A stretch of 64,000 nt of DNA from Paludibacteraceae bacterium (GCA_016285885.1 JAEERP010000005.1:1-64000), one strand, 5' to 3'; positions 15,274-25,733 are shown, numbered from the stretch's first letter. Program-made: numbers and translations. The notes: a model not told the origin generated them from the letters alone.

Positions 15274-16611
15274 TCACTTTGAACTCTTAAAATATTGTCT
15301 AGCCTCTTCCATAGGCAACTTCTTCCCGTCTTTTATCACGACAAGGAAAGCATCCTTGAAAACGGTTTTCACCTCGTCCCTCAGCTTCACGCCCTCCTCG
15401 AAGGTGGCTGCGCGGCCATACACATACTTATATTTATAAGTACCTGTCTCGACAAATTCCTGTGCGGGCACACACTTCTTGAAGTCCTTGCAGTTCAACG
15501 GTTTCTGCGAACTGGAGCTACAGAATTGGACAGCGTAATAGAGCTGCGATTTCTTCGTTTCGGTCGGCGCGGACGGTTTATCCTCCGTCTGCGGCTTCTC
15601 CGTCACCTCCGCATTAGAGGTGTTCTGCTTAGGTTGAGGTTCAGTCTCCTGTTTCTTGGTGACGCTCTCCTTCCCGTCAGCTTGGGTCACCTCCTTTTTA
15701 TTGTTCTGGAGCGTATCCTTCTGAGCGGACGGTGCGCTCTTTTCAGGCTCCTTCACCGTCTCTTTTTTCGGTTCCTGCACCTCCGTAACGCTCTCCGACT
15801 GGTTCACGTCGATATCCTTATAACCGTCAGAGTTCCGTTTGTCACGTCTGTTCTTATATTGGACGAAAGCCTTAGCGATAGACTCCGCCAACTTATCCAA
15901 GTTCTTATCCTTCGACAAGAAAGCCTCCTCCTCCCTGTTCGAGATGTAGCCCAACTCAACGAGCACGGCAGGCATGGCGGCCTGTTTCAGCACCCAGAAT
16001 CCAGCCTGTTTGACACCACGGCTAGACCTACCCGCCTTGACGAAACTACGTTCTATACCTGAAGCGAAAGCGATGCTCTGCTCCATATATTTAGACTGCA
16101 AGAAATCAAACATGATATAAGACTCAGTGCTGTTCGGGTCGAAACCGCGGTACTTCGTCTTATAATCGGACTCGTACAACATCACAGCATTCTCTCGCTT
16201 CGCCACCTCAAGGTTCGCGGAAGAGGAACCGACAGCGTACGACTCAGTACCCTTAGCGGAACGATTCTCCGCCGCATTGACGTGGATAGAGATGAAGAGG
16301 TCCGCCTTCGCCTTGTTGGCGATTTGGGCACGGTCATCCAACGGAATGAAAACATCCTTTTTTCTAGTATACAAGACCTTCACATTCTTCTCTTTGGAGA
16401 GCAGATCACCCAATTTGAGGGCCGTCTTCAAATTAATATCCTTTTCCTTTAATTTCAAGACATAACCTGACGCTCCTGGATCTTTTCCACCATGTCCAGC
16501 ATCGATCACAACAACGAAAGGCTTGTCACCAGCCCAAGCCATGGCGACACACCCCAAAAGAAGGCATACTAAAAGACAAATGCGCTTCGTAAATGAAGAA
16601 AAATTTTCCAA
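15274..16611 (-). CDS. N-acetylmuramoyl-L-alanine amidase (Amidase_3)
   Basis: This zinc amidase cleaves the lactyl amide bond in peptidoglycan in the periplasm. A signal peptide (residues 1-27, ending AMAWAG) is followed by the catalytic domain (about 30-240). Zinc ligands and the catalytic glutamate are visible: H40 in IDAGHGGKD, H110 in SIHVNAAE and E219 in LVELGYISN. A low-complexity K/E/T/P-rich linker (about 255-350) joins a C-terminal SPOR-like domain (about 352-445) ending in QYFKSSK. The only available upstream start is TTG at 16611; an in-frame TAG precedes it at 16617-16615 and the next Met lies within the signal peptide. Confidence 0.92.
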   Translation of the reverse strand: MENFSSFTKRICLLVCLLLGCVAMAWAGDKPFVVVIDAGHGGKDPGASGYVLKLKEKDINLKTALKLGDLLSKEKNVKVLYTRKKDVFIPLDDRAQIANKAKADLFISIHVNAAENRSAKGTESYAVGSSSANLEVAKRENAVMLYESDYKTKYRGFDPNSTESYIMFDFLQSKYMEQSIAFASGIERSFVKAGRSSRGVKQAGFWVLKQAAMPAVLVELGYISNREEEAFLSKDKNLDKLAESIAKAFVQYKNRRDKRNSDGYKDIDVNQSESVTEVQEPKKETVKEPEKSAPSAQKDTLQNNKKEVTQADGKESVTKKQETEPQPKQNTSNAEVTEKPQTEDKPSAPTETKKSQLYYAVQFCSSSSQKPLNCKDFKKCVPAQEFVETGTYKYKYVYGRAATFEEGVKLRDEVKTVFKDAFLVVIKDGKKLPMEEARQYFKSSK

Positions 16612-16636
16612 AACCTATCTTTTAATAATTGTATGG

Positions 16637-16644
16637 CAAAAATA
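16637..16644 (-). promoter_or_regulatory. Candidate -7 box for the amidase-MCE operon
   Basis: TATTTTTG on the minus strand fits TAnnTTTG and lies 25 nt upstream of the TTG start at 16611. No spaced -33 box was found. Confidence 0.4.
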
Positions 16645-16656
16645 GGAAAATATTCT

Positions 16657-16664
16657 TAGATTTG
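16657..16664 (+). promoter_or_regulatory. Candidate -7 box for lptD
   Basis: TAGATTTG on the plus strand fits TAnnTTTG and lies 34 nt upstream of the TTG start at 16699. The 87-bp divergent gap thus holds one such box for each direction. A TTG 25 nt upstream of it is too far to be a standard -33 box. Confidence 0.4.
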
Positions 16665-16698
16665 CATAAAATTTATAGCGCAATTATAAATTAGTAAA

Positions 16699-19398
16699 TT
16701 GTTGGCACAAAGATATATAACATATTTATTACTACTCATCGCAGGGCTATTCCCCCTCCATTTTGGAGAAATTCATGCGAAAAAAACGGAGAGTGACACC
16801 CTAAAAGTCGCCACGGAAGCCTCAGATAGCACTGCGAAAAAAGTTAAAATTTCAAAAGATGCAGTGGAATCTAATGTGAATTACTCCGCAAAAGACTCCA
16901 TCATCTTCTATGCTGACGGACACGCCTTTTTATATGGTGACGCGAAAATCACCTATCAGCAGATGGAGCTCACCGCCGACCACATTGAGTTAAACACGGA
17001 CAGCACCCTAGTACATGCGAGATGCGGGTACGACACGGCAGGAGCAGAGACCGGCAGACCGATATTCAAAGACGGCAACGAGAGCTATGAGTCTCACAGC
17101 ATAGACTTCAACTACGAGACGAAGAAGGGTCTGATCCGCAACGTGGTGACCCAGCAGGGCGACGGATATGTGACCAGCGAAATAGCCAAGAAGCTGGAAG
17201 ACAACACCTTCCTGATGAGAGACGGTAAGTACACCACGTGCGACGACCATGAACATCCCCACTTCTATTTGAACTTGACCAAGGCCAAAGTGAAACCGAA
17301 AGAGTATATTGTGGCGGGTCCCGCCTACCTCGTCATCGCAGATGTGCCGCTTCCGCTAGCCATACCATTCGGATTCTTCCCCTTCTCGGAGAAATACTCC
17401 TCCGGATTGTTGATGCCGACCTTCGGAGAGGAATCTGCCCGAGGCTTCTACCTCAGGAACGGAGGATACTACTTCGCCATCAGCAAATATTTCGATTTGG
17501 CATTGCGCGGAGACATCTACACCAAAGGATCATGGGGCGTCAATGGAACAACACGCTACAGGAAGCGATATAAGTTCACAGGCAACCTATACGTAAGCTA
17601 CCAATCGACCGTCAACAGCGAGAAGAGCATGCCTGACTACTCCCAAATGAACGATATGAAGGTGACTTGGACCCACACTCAGGATCCGAAGGCGAACCCT
17701 TTCCGCACCTTCTCGGCATCGGTCAACTTCACGTCTAGCTCCTACAACAAAAACAACACGAGCGCGCACTACAACCCATCGGTGTACGGTGAAAACAACA
17801 AATCGTCCAGCATCAACTACACCTATAGGTTCCCGGAGTCGCCATTCTCCCTCACGACGAACATCACGCTGAACCAGCGTCAAAGCGACTCCACCCTCTC
17901 GTTGAAGTTGCCTACGCTATACCTCAACATGCAACGTCTCTATCCATTCAAGAGAGAGAAGAAGACGGGGAAGGACAAATGGTACGAGAAGATATACCTC
18001 AACTACAATTTGAACTTCGACAACTATATATCAACGAAGCAAGACAAACTCTTCGAACAAAATATCATCAAGGACTGGAACAACGGCATCAAGAACCAAG
18101 CCAGCATCGGCGCCTCCTACACGGCCTTGAAATACTTAATCATCACACCTAGCTTCAGCTACAACGAGAAGTGGTATTTCAAGAAGACCGAACAGTCATG
18201 GAACAACGAGGAACAAACGGTGGACAAGCTCGTCAAGAACGGATTTTACCGTGTCAACGACATGAACGCATCCCTCAACTTCAGCACCCAACTGTACGGA
18301 TTCTTCCAACCGATTATCGGAAAGAAAATCAGCATGATACGTCACGTGTTCCAACCAAGCGCAGGCGTAACTTTCACCCCGAAGATGGACCACCCATATC
18401 CTGCATTCGGACAAGAATACTACAGCAACTACTACCGCCTGCTGAGAGATGGATCCATCGACACCACCAAGTATTGCTTCTACACGGGCAATTATTACGG
18501 AGGACCGACCAGCAACGGAAGCGGCGTCATCAGCCTGAGCGTCTCCAACAACCTAGAGATGAAAGTGCGTACCGACAAAGATTCAACAGGGTACAAAAAG
18601 ATATCACTCATCGACAACCTAGGCCTGTCGACCGGCTACAACATGTTCGCCGATGAGGATGAGACACCATGGTCGGACATCTCCGCATCGCTGCGTTTGA
18701 AGTTCCCTAGGAACATCTACCTAAACGTGAGCGGAAGCTTCTGTCCTTACACCTACAAGCTCAACGAGTCTGGTCAATACTACAAATCCACCACCTCGGA
18801 GATGGAAAGGAACGGAAGGATAGCAAGGCTCACCAATGCGAGGACCTCGTTCAACTACTCCTTCAACAACAACACGTTCAGAAAAGGATCAAAGTCCAAG
18901 AAAAAGGAGGAGGAAGAGATCGACTACAACGCAGAGACCGTGGATGACATGCTGGACGACAACATGGCCAACGCGGTGGGAAGCGATGCGAAGGAGCCAA
19001 AAGACAGCCGATACGACGAGGAGGGCTACTTCAAGTATAAATTACCTTGGAACATAAACTTCTCCTACTCCATCGCCTATGGAGATTACCTATTCGACAA
19101 GGAGAGGCTGGAATTCATACAACGTCTGACACAGTCGTTGAACTTCTCGGGAGGCTTCCAATTCTCAGAGAACTGGGCGTTCTCCTTCAGTTCCGGATAT
19201 GATTTCATCAACAAAGAGCTCTCCTATACCTCCTGTGGCATCACAAGGAACCTGCACTGTTGGTCCGCCAGCCTGAACTTCATCCCGCTCGGAGCCAACC
19301 AAGGATTCAACTTCCACATTGGAGTCAACTCATCCATGCTACAAGACCTGAAGTGGGAAAAGCGTACAACAGCGACGGATTACCCTACTTGGTATTAA
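16699..19398 (+). CDS. lptD: LPS-assembly outer-membrane protein LptD (OstA-like)
   Basis: LptD is the outer-membrane translocon that inserts LPS into the outer leaflet. This 899-residue protein has a signal peptide (residues 1-27), an OstA/jellyroll region (about 60-200, with SIIFYADGHAFLYGDAKIT) and a long C-terminal barrel with alternating strands ending WY. The segment PFGFFPFSEKYSSGLLMPTFGEE is typical of Bacteroidota LptD. An acidic, low-complexity insertion occurs near residues 735-775 (KKKEEEEIDYN). There is no ATG before residue about 88, so TTG at 16699 or 16702 must initiate; an in-frame TAA lies at 16687-16689. It is divergent from the amidase. Confidence 0.9.
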   Translation: MLAQRYITYLLLLIAGLFPLHFGEIHAKKTESDTLKVATEASDSTAKKVKISKDAVESNVNYSAKDSIIFYADGHAFLYGDAKITYQQMELTADHIELNTDSTLVHARCGYDTAGAETGRPIFKDGNESYESHSIDFNYETKKGLIRNVVTQQGDGYVTSEIAKKLEDNTFLMRDGKYTTCDDHEHPHFYLNLTKAKVKPKEYIVAGPAYLVIADVPLPLAIPFGFFPFSEKYSSGLLMPTFGEESARGFYLRNGGYYFAISKYFDLALRGDIYTKGSWGVNGTTRYRKRYKFTGNLYVSYQSTVNSEKSMPDYSQMNDMKVTWTHTQDPKANPFRTFSASVNFTSSSYNKNNTSAHYNPSVYGENNKSSSINYTYRFPESPFSLTTNITLNQRQSDSTLSLKLPTLYLNMQRLYPFKREKKTGKDKWYEKIYLNYNLNFDNYISTKQDKLFEQNIIKDWNNGIKNQASIGASYTALKYLIITPSFSYNEKWYFKKTEQSWNNEEQTVDKLVKNGFYRVNDMNASLNFSTQLYGFFQPIIGKKISMIRHVFQPSAGVTFTPKMDHPYPAFGQEYYSNYYRLLRDGSIDTTKYCFYTGNYYGGPTSNGSGVISLSVSNNLEMKVRTDKDSTGYKKISLIDNLGLSTGYNMFADEDETPWSDISASLRLKFPRNIYLNVSGSFCPYTYKLNESGQYYKSTTSEMERNGRIARLTNARTSFNYSFNNNTFRKGSKSKKKEEEEIDYNAETVDDMLDDNMANAVGSDAKEPKDSRYDEEGYFKYKLPWNINFSYSIAYGDYLFDKERLEFIQRLTQSLNFSGGFQFSENWAFSFSSGYDFINKELSYTSCGITRNLHCWSASLNFIPLGANQGFNFHIGVNSSMLQDLKWEKRTTATDYPTWY

Positions 19399-19435
19399 TA
19401 CGGGCAGGAGAACCGTTCTATGACGGAGAGCAGAC

Positions 19436-19463
19436 CACCCCGAGCGATAATAAATACGGGGTG
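19436..19463 (+). terminator. Weak hairpin after lptD
   Basis: A 7-bp stem (CACCCCG / CGGGGTG) with a 14-nt loop lies 37 nt past the lptD stop. No U-tract follows at once, so this may be a 3' stabilising hairpin rather than a terminator. Confidence 0.35.
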
Positions 19464-19587
19464 TTAAAGATATGATGTGATAAAAAAATCAAGAAGAAGG
19501 GGGAAACCGGACGACACCCGCAAGCATATTTCGACAAATGTCAATGGTAATTCCCTCATAACATCCGTAAGAATAGAAAAATTTTTC

Positions 19588-19595
19588 TATCTTTG
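19588..19595 (+). promoter_or_regulatory. Candidate -7 box for the glycogen operon
   Basis: TATCTTTG fits TAnnTTTG exactly and lies 31 nt upstream of the glycogen synthase ATG at 19627. A spaced -33 TTTG was not seen. Confidence 0.5.
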
Positions 19596-19626
19596 CTAAT
19601 GTGTAATACGTAAAAAAAGCGACAGA

Positions 19627-21291
19627 ATGGCGGCAAAATCGGCAAAAAGCCAAACAGAGAGATACATATTTCAAACAAGTTGGGAAGTATGTAATAAGAT
19701 TGGTGGAATCTACACCGTATTGTCCACACAAGCGAAATCGTTGCACGACATTCACGGAGACTGCCTGTTGTACGTAGGGCCCTATTTCGGGGCTGACGGG
19801 AACCTCTCGTTCAAGGAAGATCCAAAGTTACACAAGGATTGGGCGAAGAAGTACAAAGAGGAGACGGGCGTGACCGTAAAAGTCGGCAGATGGGAAATCC
19901 CAGGCAACCCGATCGCTATCCTCATAGACTTCAAACCCCTCTATGAGGATCTGAACAGTTACCTGTACGAGATGTGGGACAAATTCCAAGTAGACTCGCT
20001 CAAAGCATATGGAGACTATAACGAAGCGGTTGCGTTCGGTTTAGCCTGTGCGAAGACTATCGCCCACTTCTGTCAATACAATCAGTTAACGGACCGCACG
20101 CACATCGCACAGTTCCACGAATGGACGACTGCATCTGGTCTGCTTTACTGCAAGGGACACTGCCCTTTCCTGCGCACGGTATTCACCACCCATGCGACAA
20201 CGGTGGGAAGGTCCATATGCTTCAACGGCAAACAATTGTACGAGTACTTCGACAAATACAACGGTGACCAAATGGCCAACGAGTTGAACGTGCAGGCCAA
20301 GCACTCTTTGGAGAAGAAGGCCGCCCACCATGCGGACTGCTTCACCACCGTGAGCGAACTGACGGCCAAGGAGAGCGAACAACTGCTGGAGAAAAGTCCT
20401 TCCATCGTCACCCCGAACGGATTCGAAAGCGGATTCATCCCGCAAGGGAAGGAATACGACAAGGCTAGGGAAAAAGCTCGCGCCACACTCAAGAACGTGG
20501 CGGAGAACCTAATCGGAAGGAAAGTGTCGGACGATGCGCTGCTCATCGGAACGAGCGGACGATACGAGTTCAGGAACAAAGGAATAGACATCTTCCTGGA
20601 TTCCCTTAAGAAATTGTCCGAAGACCCGAACTACCAGCGTGAGACGATAGCCTTCATATTAGTGCCGGGATGGAACATCGGTCCGCGCAAGGACCTGCAG
20701 CAACGGATGAGCGAACGCAACCCCATCTACACGTTGTTCAGGAGGAACATCACCCATGACATATACAACGTCGCGGACGACCAACTATATGACACCATCC
20801 AGGCCTACTCGTTCACCAACGAGGAGAAAAAGACCGTGAAGGTGATACTGGTTCCAAGCTACCTGAACGGAGACGACGGTATCTTCAACAAGAGCTACTA
20901 CGAGCTGCTCATCGGACTGGACATGACCGTCTTCGCCTCCTACTACGAGCCTTGGGGCTACACTCCTCTGGAGAGTGCGGCTTTCAGCATCCCGACCATC
21001 ACCACCAACTTGGCGGGGTTCGGGTTATGGGTCTCCGAGCAAGAGGTGGACATCACCAACGGAGTGGCTGTCGTCAACCGAAATGACCACAACTACTACG
21101 AGGCGAGCGTGGCGATCAAGGAAGACATAGAGAGATTCGCCGCCATGGGAGCCAAAGAGGTGGAGAAGACCCGTTCGAAGGCGAAAAAGATCGCAGACGG
21201 ATGTTCATGGACAAAATTCGTGAAATACTATGAAGAGGCGTTCAAAATCGCCCTCCAAGAGAAAAAACAGAATACAAAAATTAAAAAATAA
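19627..21291 (+). CDS. Glycogen synthase, GT3 (eukaryotic-type)
   Basis: This cytosolic enzyme elongates glycogen from a sugar nucleotide. The 554-residue protein matches family GT3 rather than the bacterial GT5 GlgA. Landmarks are the N-terminal SWEVCNKIGGIYTVLST (residue 15), HEWTTASGLLYCKG near 162, TVSELTAKESEQLLEK near 240, and the nucleotide-sugar site YYEPWGYTPLESAAFSIP near 440 followed by TTNLAGFG. GT3 enzymes usually prefer UDP-glucose; that is family knowledge. The phosphorylase gene follows 10 bp downstream, so synthesis and breakdown of the polymer are transcribed together. Confidence 0.92.
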   Translation: MAAKSAKSQTERYIFQTSWEVCNKIGGIYTVLSTQAKSLHDIHGDCLLYVGPYFGADGNLSFKEDPKLHKDWAKKYKEETGVTVKVGRWEIPGNPIAILIDFKPLYEDLNSYLYEMWDKFQVDSLKAYGDYNEAVAFGLACAKTIAHFCQYNQLTDRTHIAQFHEWTTASGLLYCKGHCPFLRTVFTTHATTVGRSICFNGKQLYEYFDKYNGDQMANELNVQAKHSLEKKAAHHADCFTTVSELTAKESEQLLEKSPSIVTPNGFESGFIPQGKEYDKAREKARATLKNVAENLIGRKVSDDALLIGTSGRYEFRNKGIDIFLDSLKKLSEDPNYQRETIAFILVPGWNIGPRKDLQQRMSERNPIYTLFRRNITHDIYNVADDQLYDTIQAYSFTNEEKKTVKVILVPSYLNGDDGIFNKSYYELLIGLDMTVFASYYEPWGYTPLESAAFSIPTITTNLAGFGLWVSEQEVDITNGVAVVNRNDHNYYEASVAIKEDIERFAAMGAKEVEKTRSKAKKIADGCSWTKFVKYYEEAFKIALQEKKQNTKIKK

Positions 21292-21301
21292 ATAAGAAGA
21301 C

Positions 21302-23866
21302 ATGAAAGTAAAAATCAACCAATCAAACTATCCAACTTGGAAGGAAATCAACACGAAAGCAAAAGTTCCCGCAAAGTTGGAAAAGCTCACCAAGTTAGCC
21401 GGTAACCTCTGGTGGGTATGGAATAGCGAAGCTAAGGAACTCTTCAAAGAGTGCGACAGCGAACTGTGGGAAAAAGTTGGAAACAACCCTGTGTTATTCC
21501 TGGAAAGGATAAAAATCGACACACTGGAGAAGATCGAGAAAGACGAGGAATTGTTAGGCAAGATCAACTCCGTGTACGACAAGTTCGAGAAATACATGAA
21601 GGAGCCGAAAGACCCTAAGAAGCCATCTGTGGCTTACTTCTCCATGGAGTATGGTTTGACGGACATCATCAAGATCTACTCCGGAGGTTTGGGCGTGCTT
21701 GCGGGAGACTACCTGAAAGAGGCTAGCGACTGCAACATCGACATGACCGCCATCGGTTTCCTCTACAGATATGGATACTTCACCCAAACACTCTCCATGA
21801 ACGGTGAGCAGATCGCCAACTACGAGCCACAAATATTCAACACGTTGCCTATCGCCCAAGTGAAAGACGAGAACGGCAACCCGCTCGTACACGAAGTACC
21901 ATTCTTCGACCGCACCATCTACGCTAACGTATGGAAGGTTTCTGTCGGAAGAATCAATCTATACTTGATGGATACCGACATCGAGAAGAATTCAGAGTAC
22001 GACCGTTCCATCACACACCAATTGTATGGTGGAGACTGGGAGAACAGAATGAAGCAAGAATACATGCTCGGCATCGGTGGTGTGCTGTTGCTCAACAGAC
22101 TGGGCATACAACACGACACCTACCACTGCAACGAGGGTCATGCGGCGCTCATCAACGTGGAGAGATTGAACTACTACATCAATCAGAAGGGCATGACGTT
22201 CCAAGAGGCATTCGAGGTGGTTCGTTCCTCATCCCTCTACACGGTACACACGCCAGTGCCTGCTGGTCACGACAAGTTCGACGAGGGATTGTTCGGAAAG
22301 TACATGTACCACTACGCACAAAAGCTGAACATCTCTTGGGATGAGTTGATGGACCTCGGTCGCGAGAACCCAGGCGACAAGGGAGAGAAATTCTCCATGA
22401 GCGTATTCGCTTGCAACACCTGCCAAGAGGTGAACGGTGTGAGCTGGTTGCACGGAGAAGTCTCCAAGAAAATGTTCGCCAACATCTGGAAAGGATACTT
22501 CCCTGAGGAATCACACGTCAGCTATGTCACCAACGGTGTGCACATGCCTACATGGGCAGCCGACGAGTGGAAGAAGCTCTACTTCGAAACGTTCGACTCA
22601 TCCTTCTACAAAGACCAATCCAACATGGCCATTTGGGAGAAGATCTATTCTGTTCCGGACGAGAAGATTTGGAGCATCAAGAAGTCTCTGAAGAAGAAGC
22701 TCATCGACTACATCAGAGTGAAATACCAAGACAACTGGTTGAGGAACCAAGGGGATCCTTCCCGCATCATCAAGATATTGGAGAGCATCAATCCAGAGGC
22801 GTTGACCATCGGTTTCGGTCGTCGTTTCGCCACCTACAAACGTGCGCACCTGCTCTTCACGGACTTGGAGCGCTTGGCGAAGATCGTCAACAACCCTAGA
22901 TGCCCGGTTCAATTCATCTTCACAGGAAAGGCTCACCCTGCGGATGGCGCAGGACAAGGCTTGATCAAGAGAATCGTGGAGATCTCCCGTCAACCTGAGT
23001 TCCAAGGCAAGATCATCTTCCTGGAGAACTACGACATGGCTTTGGCGAAACGTCTGATCTCCGGTGTGGACATCTGGTTGAACACCCCTACCCGTCCGCT
23101 CGAGGCTTCCGGAACATCCGGCGAGAAGGCCTTGATGAACGGTGTCATCAACTTCTCCGTGAAAGACGGATGGTGGTTGGAAGGCTACCGCGAGGGTGCA
23201 GGATGGGCGTTGACAGAGAAGCGCACCTACGAGTACCAAGGTCACCAAGACCAGCTGGATGCCGCAACGATCTACAGCATCCTGGAGAATGAGATCATCC
23301 CTATGTTCTACGCTACGAACAGTAAGGGCTACTCTCCTGAGTGGGTAAAGACCATCAAGAACTCCATCGCCATGATCGCTCCGAACTACACGACCAAGCG
23401 TATGCTCGACGATTATACAAGGAAGTTCTACAATCCACTCCGCGAGCGTTTCCTCAAATTGACGGAGAACAACTACGCCAAGGCGAAGGAATTGGCCGCA
23501 TGGAAAGAGAAGATCGCAGAGCACTGGGATCAAATCGAAATCGTCTCCGCAACGGTTTCCGACAAGTTGATCGAAAACCCTGAAGTTGGTGACAAATATG
23601 TCGCAGAGGTGGTTCTCGACACGAAGAGCTTGAACGACAACGGTATCGGCATCGATTTTGTCTCCACAATGAAAGACAACAACAACAACGACAAGATCGA
23701 CGAGGTGAAGGAGATGAAGCTTGTGAAAGAAGAGGGTACGAAGCTCTACTTCAAGTTGGAGGATAGGGTTTCACGCTCTGGAACATTCAAATACGCATTC
23801 CGTATGTTCCCTAGCAACAAGGACTTGGCTCACCGCCAAGACTTCTGCTACGTTCGCTGGTTCTAA
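21302..23866 (+). CDS. glgP: Alpha-glucan (glycogen) phosphorylase, GT35
   Basis: This enzyme releases glucose-1-phosphate from glycogen using pyridoxal phosphate. The 854-residue protein begins with a DUF3417-like N-terminal segment ([15 protein letters not shown], residue 38) and the phosphorylase landmark [20 protein letters not shown] near 117. The catalytic and PLP region [20 protein letters not shown] lies near 604, before DGWWLEGY. Size and motifs place it with the shorter alpha-glucan phosphorylases found in bacteria and archaea. The C-terminal 130 residues form an extra beta domain ([19 protein letters not shown] onward). A strong terminator follows. Confidence 0.93.
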   Translation: MKVKINQSNYPTWKEINTKAKVPAKLEKLTKLAGNLWWVWNSEAKELFKECDSELWEKVGNNPVLFLERIKIDTLEKIEKDEELLGKINSVYDKFEKYMKEPKDPKKPSVAYFSMEYGLTDIIKIYSGGLGVLAGDYLKEASDCNIDMTAIGFLYRYGYFTQTLSMNGEQIANYEPQIFNTLPIAQVKDENGNPLVHEVPFFDRTIYANVWKVSVGRINLYLMDTDIEKNSEYDRSITHQLYGGDWENRMKQEYMLGIGGVLLLNRLGIQHDTYHCNEGHAALINVERLNYYINQKGMTFQEAFEVVRSSSLYTVHTPVPAGHDKFDEGLFGKYMYHYAQKLNISWDELMDLGRENPGDKGEKFSMSVFACNTCQEVNGVSWLHGEVSKKMFANIWKGYFPEESHVSYVTNGVHMPTWAADEWKKLYFETFDSSFYKDQSNMAIWEKIYSVPDEKIWSIKKSLKKKLIDYIRVKYQDNWLRNQGDPSRIIKILESINPEALTIGFGRRFATYKRAHLLFTDLERLAKIVNNPRCPVQFIFTGKAHPADGAGQGLIKRIVEISRQPEFQGKIIFLENYDMALAKRLISGVDIWLNTPTRPLEASGTSGEKALMNGVINFSVKDGWWLEGYREGAGWALTEKRTYEYQGHQDQLDAATIYSILENEIIPMFYATNSKGYSPEWVKTIKNSIAMIAPNYTTKRMLDDYTRKFYNPLRERFLKLTENNYAKAKELAAWKEKIAEHWDQIEIVSATVSDKLIENPEVGDKYVAEVVLDTKSLNDNGIGIDFVSTMKDNNNNDKIDEVKEMKLVKEEGTKLYFKLEDRVSRSGTFKYAFRMFPSNKDLAHRQDFCYVRWF

Positions 23867-23884
23867 TCCAACCCGACAATATTC

Positions 23885-23915
23885 AAAAAGCGTGGGCATC
23901 CCCCACGCTTTTTTT
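23885..23915 (+). terminator. Rho-independent terminator after glgP
   Basis: GCGTGGG (23890-23896) pairs with CCCACGC (23902-23908) around a 5-nt loop. The stem is extended by A5/T5 and ends in a run of T. It lies 18 nt past the stop of the phosphorylase. Confidence 0.9.
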
Positions 23916-23928
23916 GTATCTTCGCCAC

Positions 23929-24792
23929 ATGGAAAAGAAACTGATCATCCTATTAGGCCCCACAGGCGTAGGCAAGACGGAAAGAAGCCTCCGCATGGCG
24001 GAAGAGCTGCACACGGAGATTATCTCCTGCGACTCCAGACAGATGTACCGGGAGATGAAAATCGGCACGGCTGCGCCCACCGAGGCGGAACTGAAACGGG
24101 TGCCCCACCACTTCGTGGGCAACCTCTCCATCTTCGATTACTACAGCTGCGGCAGATTCGAGATAGAGGCCCTCGCCAAGTGCGAGGAACTCTTCCAGAC
24201 GCACGACACCGTGCTGATGGTGGGCGGTTCCATGCTCTACATCGATGCCGTATGCAAGGGAATAGACGACATTCCCAAGATTGACGAGGAGCTACGGAAA
24301 GAGTTGGACCAACGGCTGGCAGAAGAGGGCGTGGAGAGCCTCCGCAACGAGCTGAAGATGCTCGATCCGACCTACTATAGGCAAGTGGACCCGATGAACC
24401 ATAAACGCATCAAACATGCCTTGGAAATATGCCTGCAGACAGGGAAACCCTTCTCCTCCTTCCGCACGGAGAGCAAGAAGGAACGTCCCTTCAAGATAGA
24501 GAAGATAGGCTTCGTGCGCCCAAGGGAAGAACTCTACGAGCGCATCAACAAAAGGGTGGATAAGATGTTCGAGGAGGGTCTCGTGGATGAGGCGAGACGA
24601 CTCTATCCCCACAGAGAGCTCAACGCCCTCAACACCGTGGGTTACAAAGAGTTGTTCGAATACTTCGACGGTAACTGGACCCTAGACTACGCTAAGCAGA
24701 TGATCCAGCAGAACAGCCGCCACTATGCGAAGAAGCAACTCACCTGGTTCAAGCGGGACGAAGAGATCCGATGGGAGACACTAACCGACTGA
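23929..24792 (+). CDS. miaA: tRNA dimethylallyltransferase MiaA
   Basis: MiaA adds dimethylallyl to A37 of tRNAs that read codons starting with U. The 287-residue protein has the P-loop GPTGVGKTE (residue 9), the substrate-binding [18 protein letters not shown] near 35, MLVGGS-like [14 protein letters not shown] near 95, and the C-terminal [13 protein letters not shown] and [13 protein letters not shown] motifs. The ATG at 23929 is used; a TTG at 23914 is in frame but lies within the terminator. The TATCTTCG just upstream (23917-23924) resembles a -7 box but is too close to the start for a normal leader. It converges on the next gene with a 10-bp gap. Confidence 0.94.
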   Translation: MEKKLIILLGPTGVGKTERSLRMAEELHTEIISCDSRQMYREMKIGTAAPTEAELKRVPHHFVGNLSIFDYYSCGRFEIEALAKCEELFQTHDTVLMVGGSMLYIDAVCKGIDDIPKIDEELRKELDQRLAEEGVESLRNELKMLDPTYYRQVDPMNHKRIKHALEICLQTGKPFSSFRTESKKERPFKIEKIGFVRPREELYERINKRVDKMFEEGLVDEARRLYPHRELNALNTVGYKELFEYFDGNWTLDYAKQMIQQNSRHYAKKQLTWFKRDEEIRWETLTD

Positions 24793-24802
24793 TTCGCAGG
24801 CA

Positions 24803-25696
24803 TCAGTCCGCGGAGGTCACCAAACGCAAACCAACATGATAGAACCAACGATCCGGTGCACCACCATCGCGGGATGAGACACGGAAGAACGGTGCGCCCA
24901 ACGTACCGCCTCCGCCACGGGAGACGCGCACCTCGCCCGTCTTAGGACCCTTCGGAGAGGACTGCTCACCTTCCGCATAGGCGCCATACCAATCCTCACA
25001 CCACTCGGCGACATTGCCGCTCATATCATAAATGCCCAGCTCGTTCGGGCGATAACTTGCCACATTATAGTACAAATCAGAGGCATAGACATCACAACGG
25101 GCCACCTCGGCGAGCGTATTGCCACCGCTGTACTTGTAGCCTTTGCTCTCCACACCCCCACGGGCAGCGAACTCCCACTCCGCCTCCGTAGGCAGACGGA
25201 ATGTCTTGCCAGTCAAGGTATTCAGTTTAGAGATGAACTGTTGGCAATCTTTCCAGGAAACGCAAGCCACAGGAAGGCTATCCCCCTTCATCTGCAGCTG
25301 AGAGGGGCAGGAACCCATCACCGCCGTCCAAAGCGCTTGGGTGACCTCCGTCTCGCCAATCCAGTAATCAGGCAATGAGACCTTGTGCGCAGGTTTCTCC
25401 TCCGCTGTCGCCTCGCCCAACTGCTCAGACGTAGCCCCCATCACGAAGGAACCGCCCTTCACCTTCACCATTTGGAAAGAGACCGAACCCACGGAAAAAG
25501 AGGATACCTCACCCTTTGGGACAACCACCGGCACCGCTTCACCCTCCGGGTTGGCGACGGAAGATTCATTCCGCGCAAGAGTGTCGGACACCAACTTCAC
25601 CTCAGAGTTCGTACTATCGCCTTGAGCTGTACTTTTCGAAGAGCCACAGGAGAGGCAACCAAGGGCAAGACCCAAACAAATAAATCGACAACGCAT
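24803..25696 (-). CDS. SUMF1/FGE-like lipoprotein without catalytic cysteines
   Basis: This 297-residue lipoprotein has a type II signal ending LGCLSC and a linker to about residue 70. A formylglycine-generating-enzyme-sulfatase domain follows, with GGSFVMGATSEQ, DYWIGETEVTQALW, FRLPTEAEWEFAARGG and GIYDMSGNVAEWCEDWYG. In true FGE the active-site pair of cysteines lies in the later RGG-S-x-x-C segment; here the equivalent SRGGGGTLGAPFFRVSSRDG has none, so oxidase activity is unlikely. Such inactive SUMF1-domain lipoproteins include GldK and GldJ of the type IX secretion/gliding apparatus. This protein is shorter than those and I do not equate it with either. Confidence 0.85.
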   Translation of the reverse strand: MRCRFICLGLALGCLSCGSSKSTAQGDSTNSEVKLVSDTLARNESSVANPEGEAVPVVVPKGEVSSFSVGSVSFQMVKVKGGSFVMGATSEQLGEATAEEKPAHKVSLPDYWIGETEVTQALWTAVMGSCPSQLQMKGDSLPVACVSWKDCQQFISKLNTLTGKTFRLPTEAEWEFAARGGVESKGYKYSGGNTLAEVARCDVYASDLYYNVASYRPNELGIYDMSGNVAEWCEDWYGAYAEGEQSSPKGPKTGEVRVSRGGGGTLGAPFFRVSSRDGGAPDRWFYHVGLRLVTSAD

Positions 25697-25725
25697 ACCT
25701 AACTACTTAAAAATTAAAATTTCCG

Positions 25726-25733
25726 CAAAATTA
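25726..25733 (-). promoter_or_regulatory. Candidate -7 box for the SUMF1-like gene
   Basis: TAATTTTG on the minus strand fits TAnnTTTG, 29 nt upstream of the ATG at 25696. No spaced -33 box was seen. Confidence 0.4.

Noticed and set aside
22598-23533. 311-codon minus-strand frame opposite glgP
   Set aside because: Shadow of the phosphorylase coding sequence with no motif, no promoter and no terminator.
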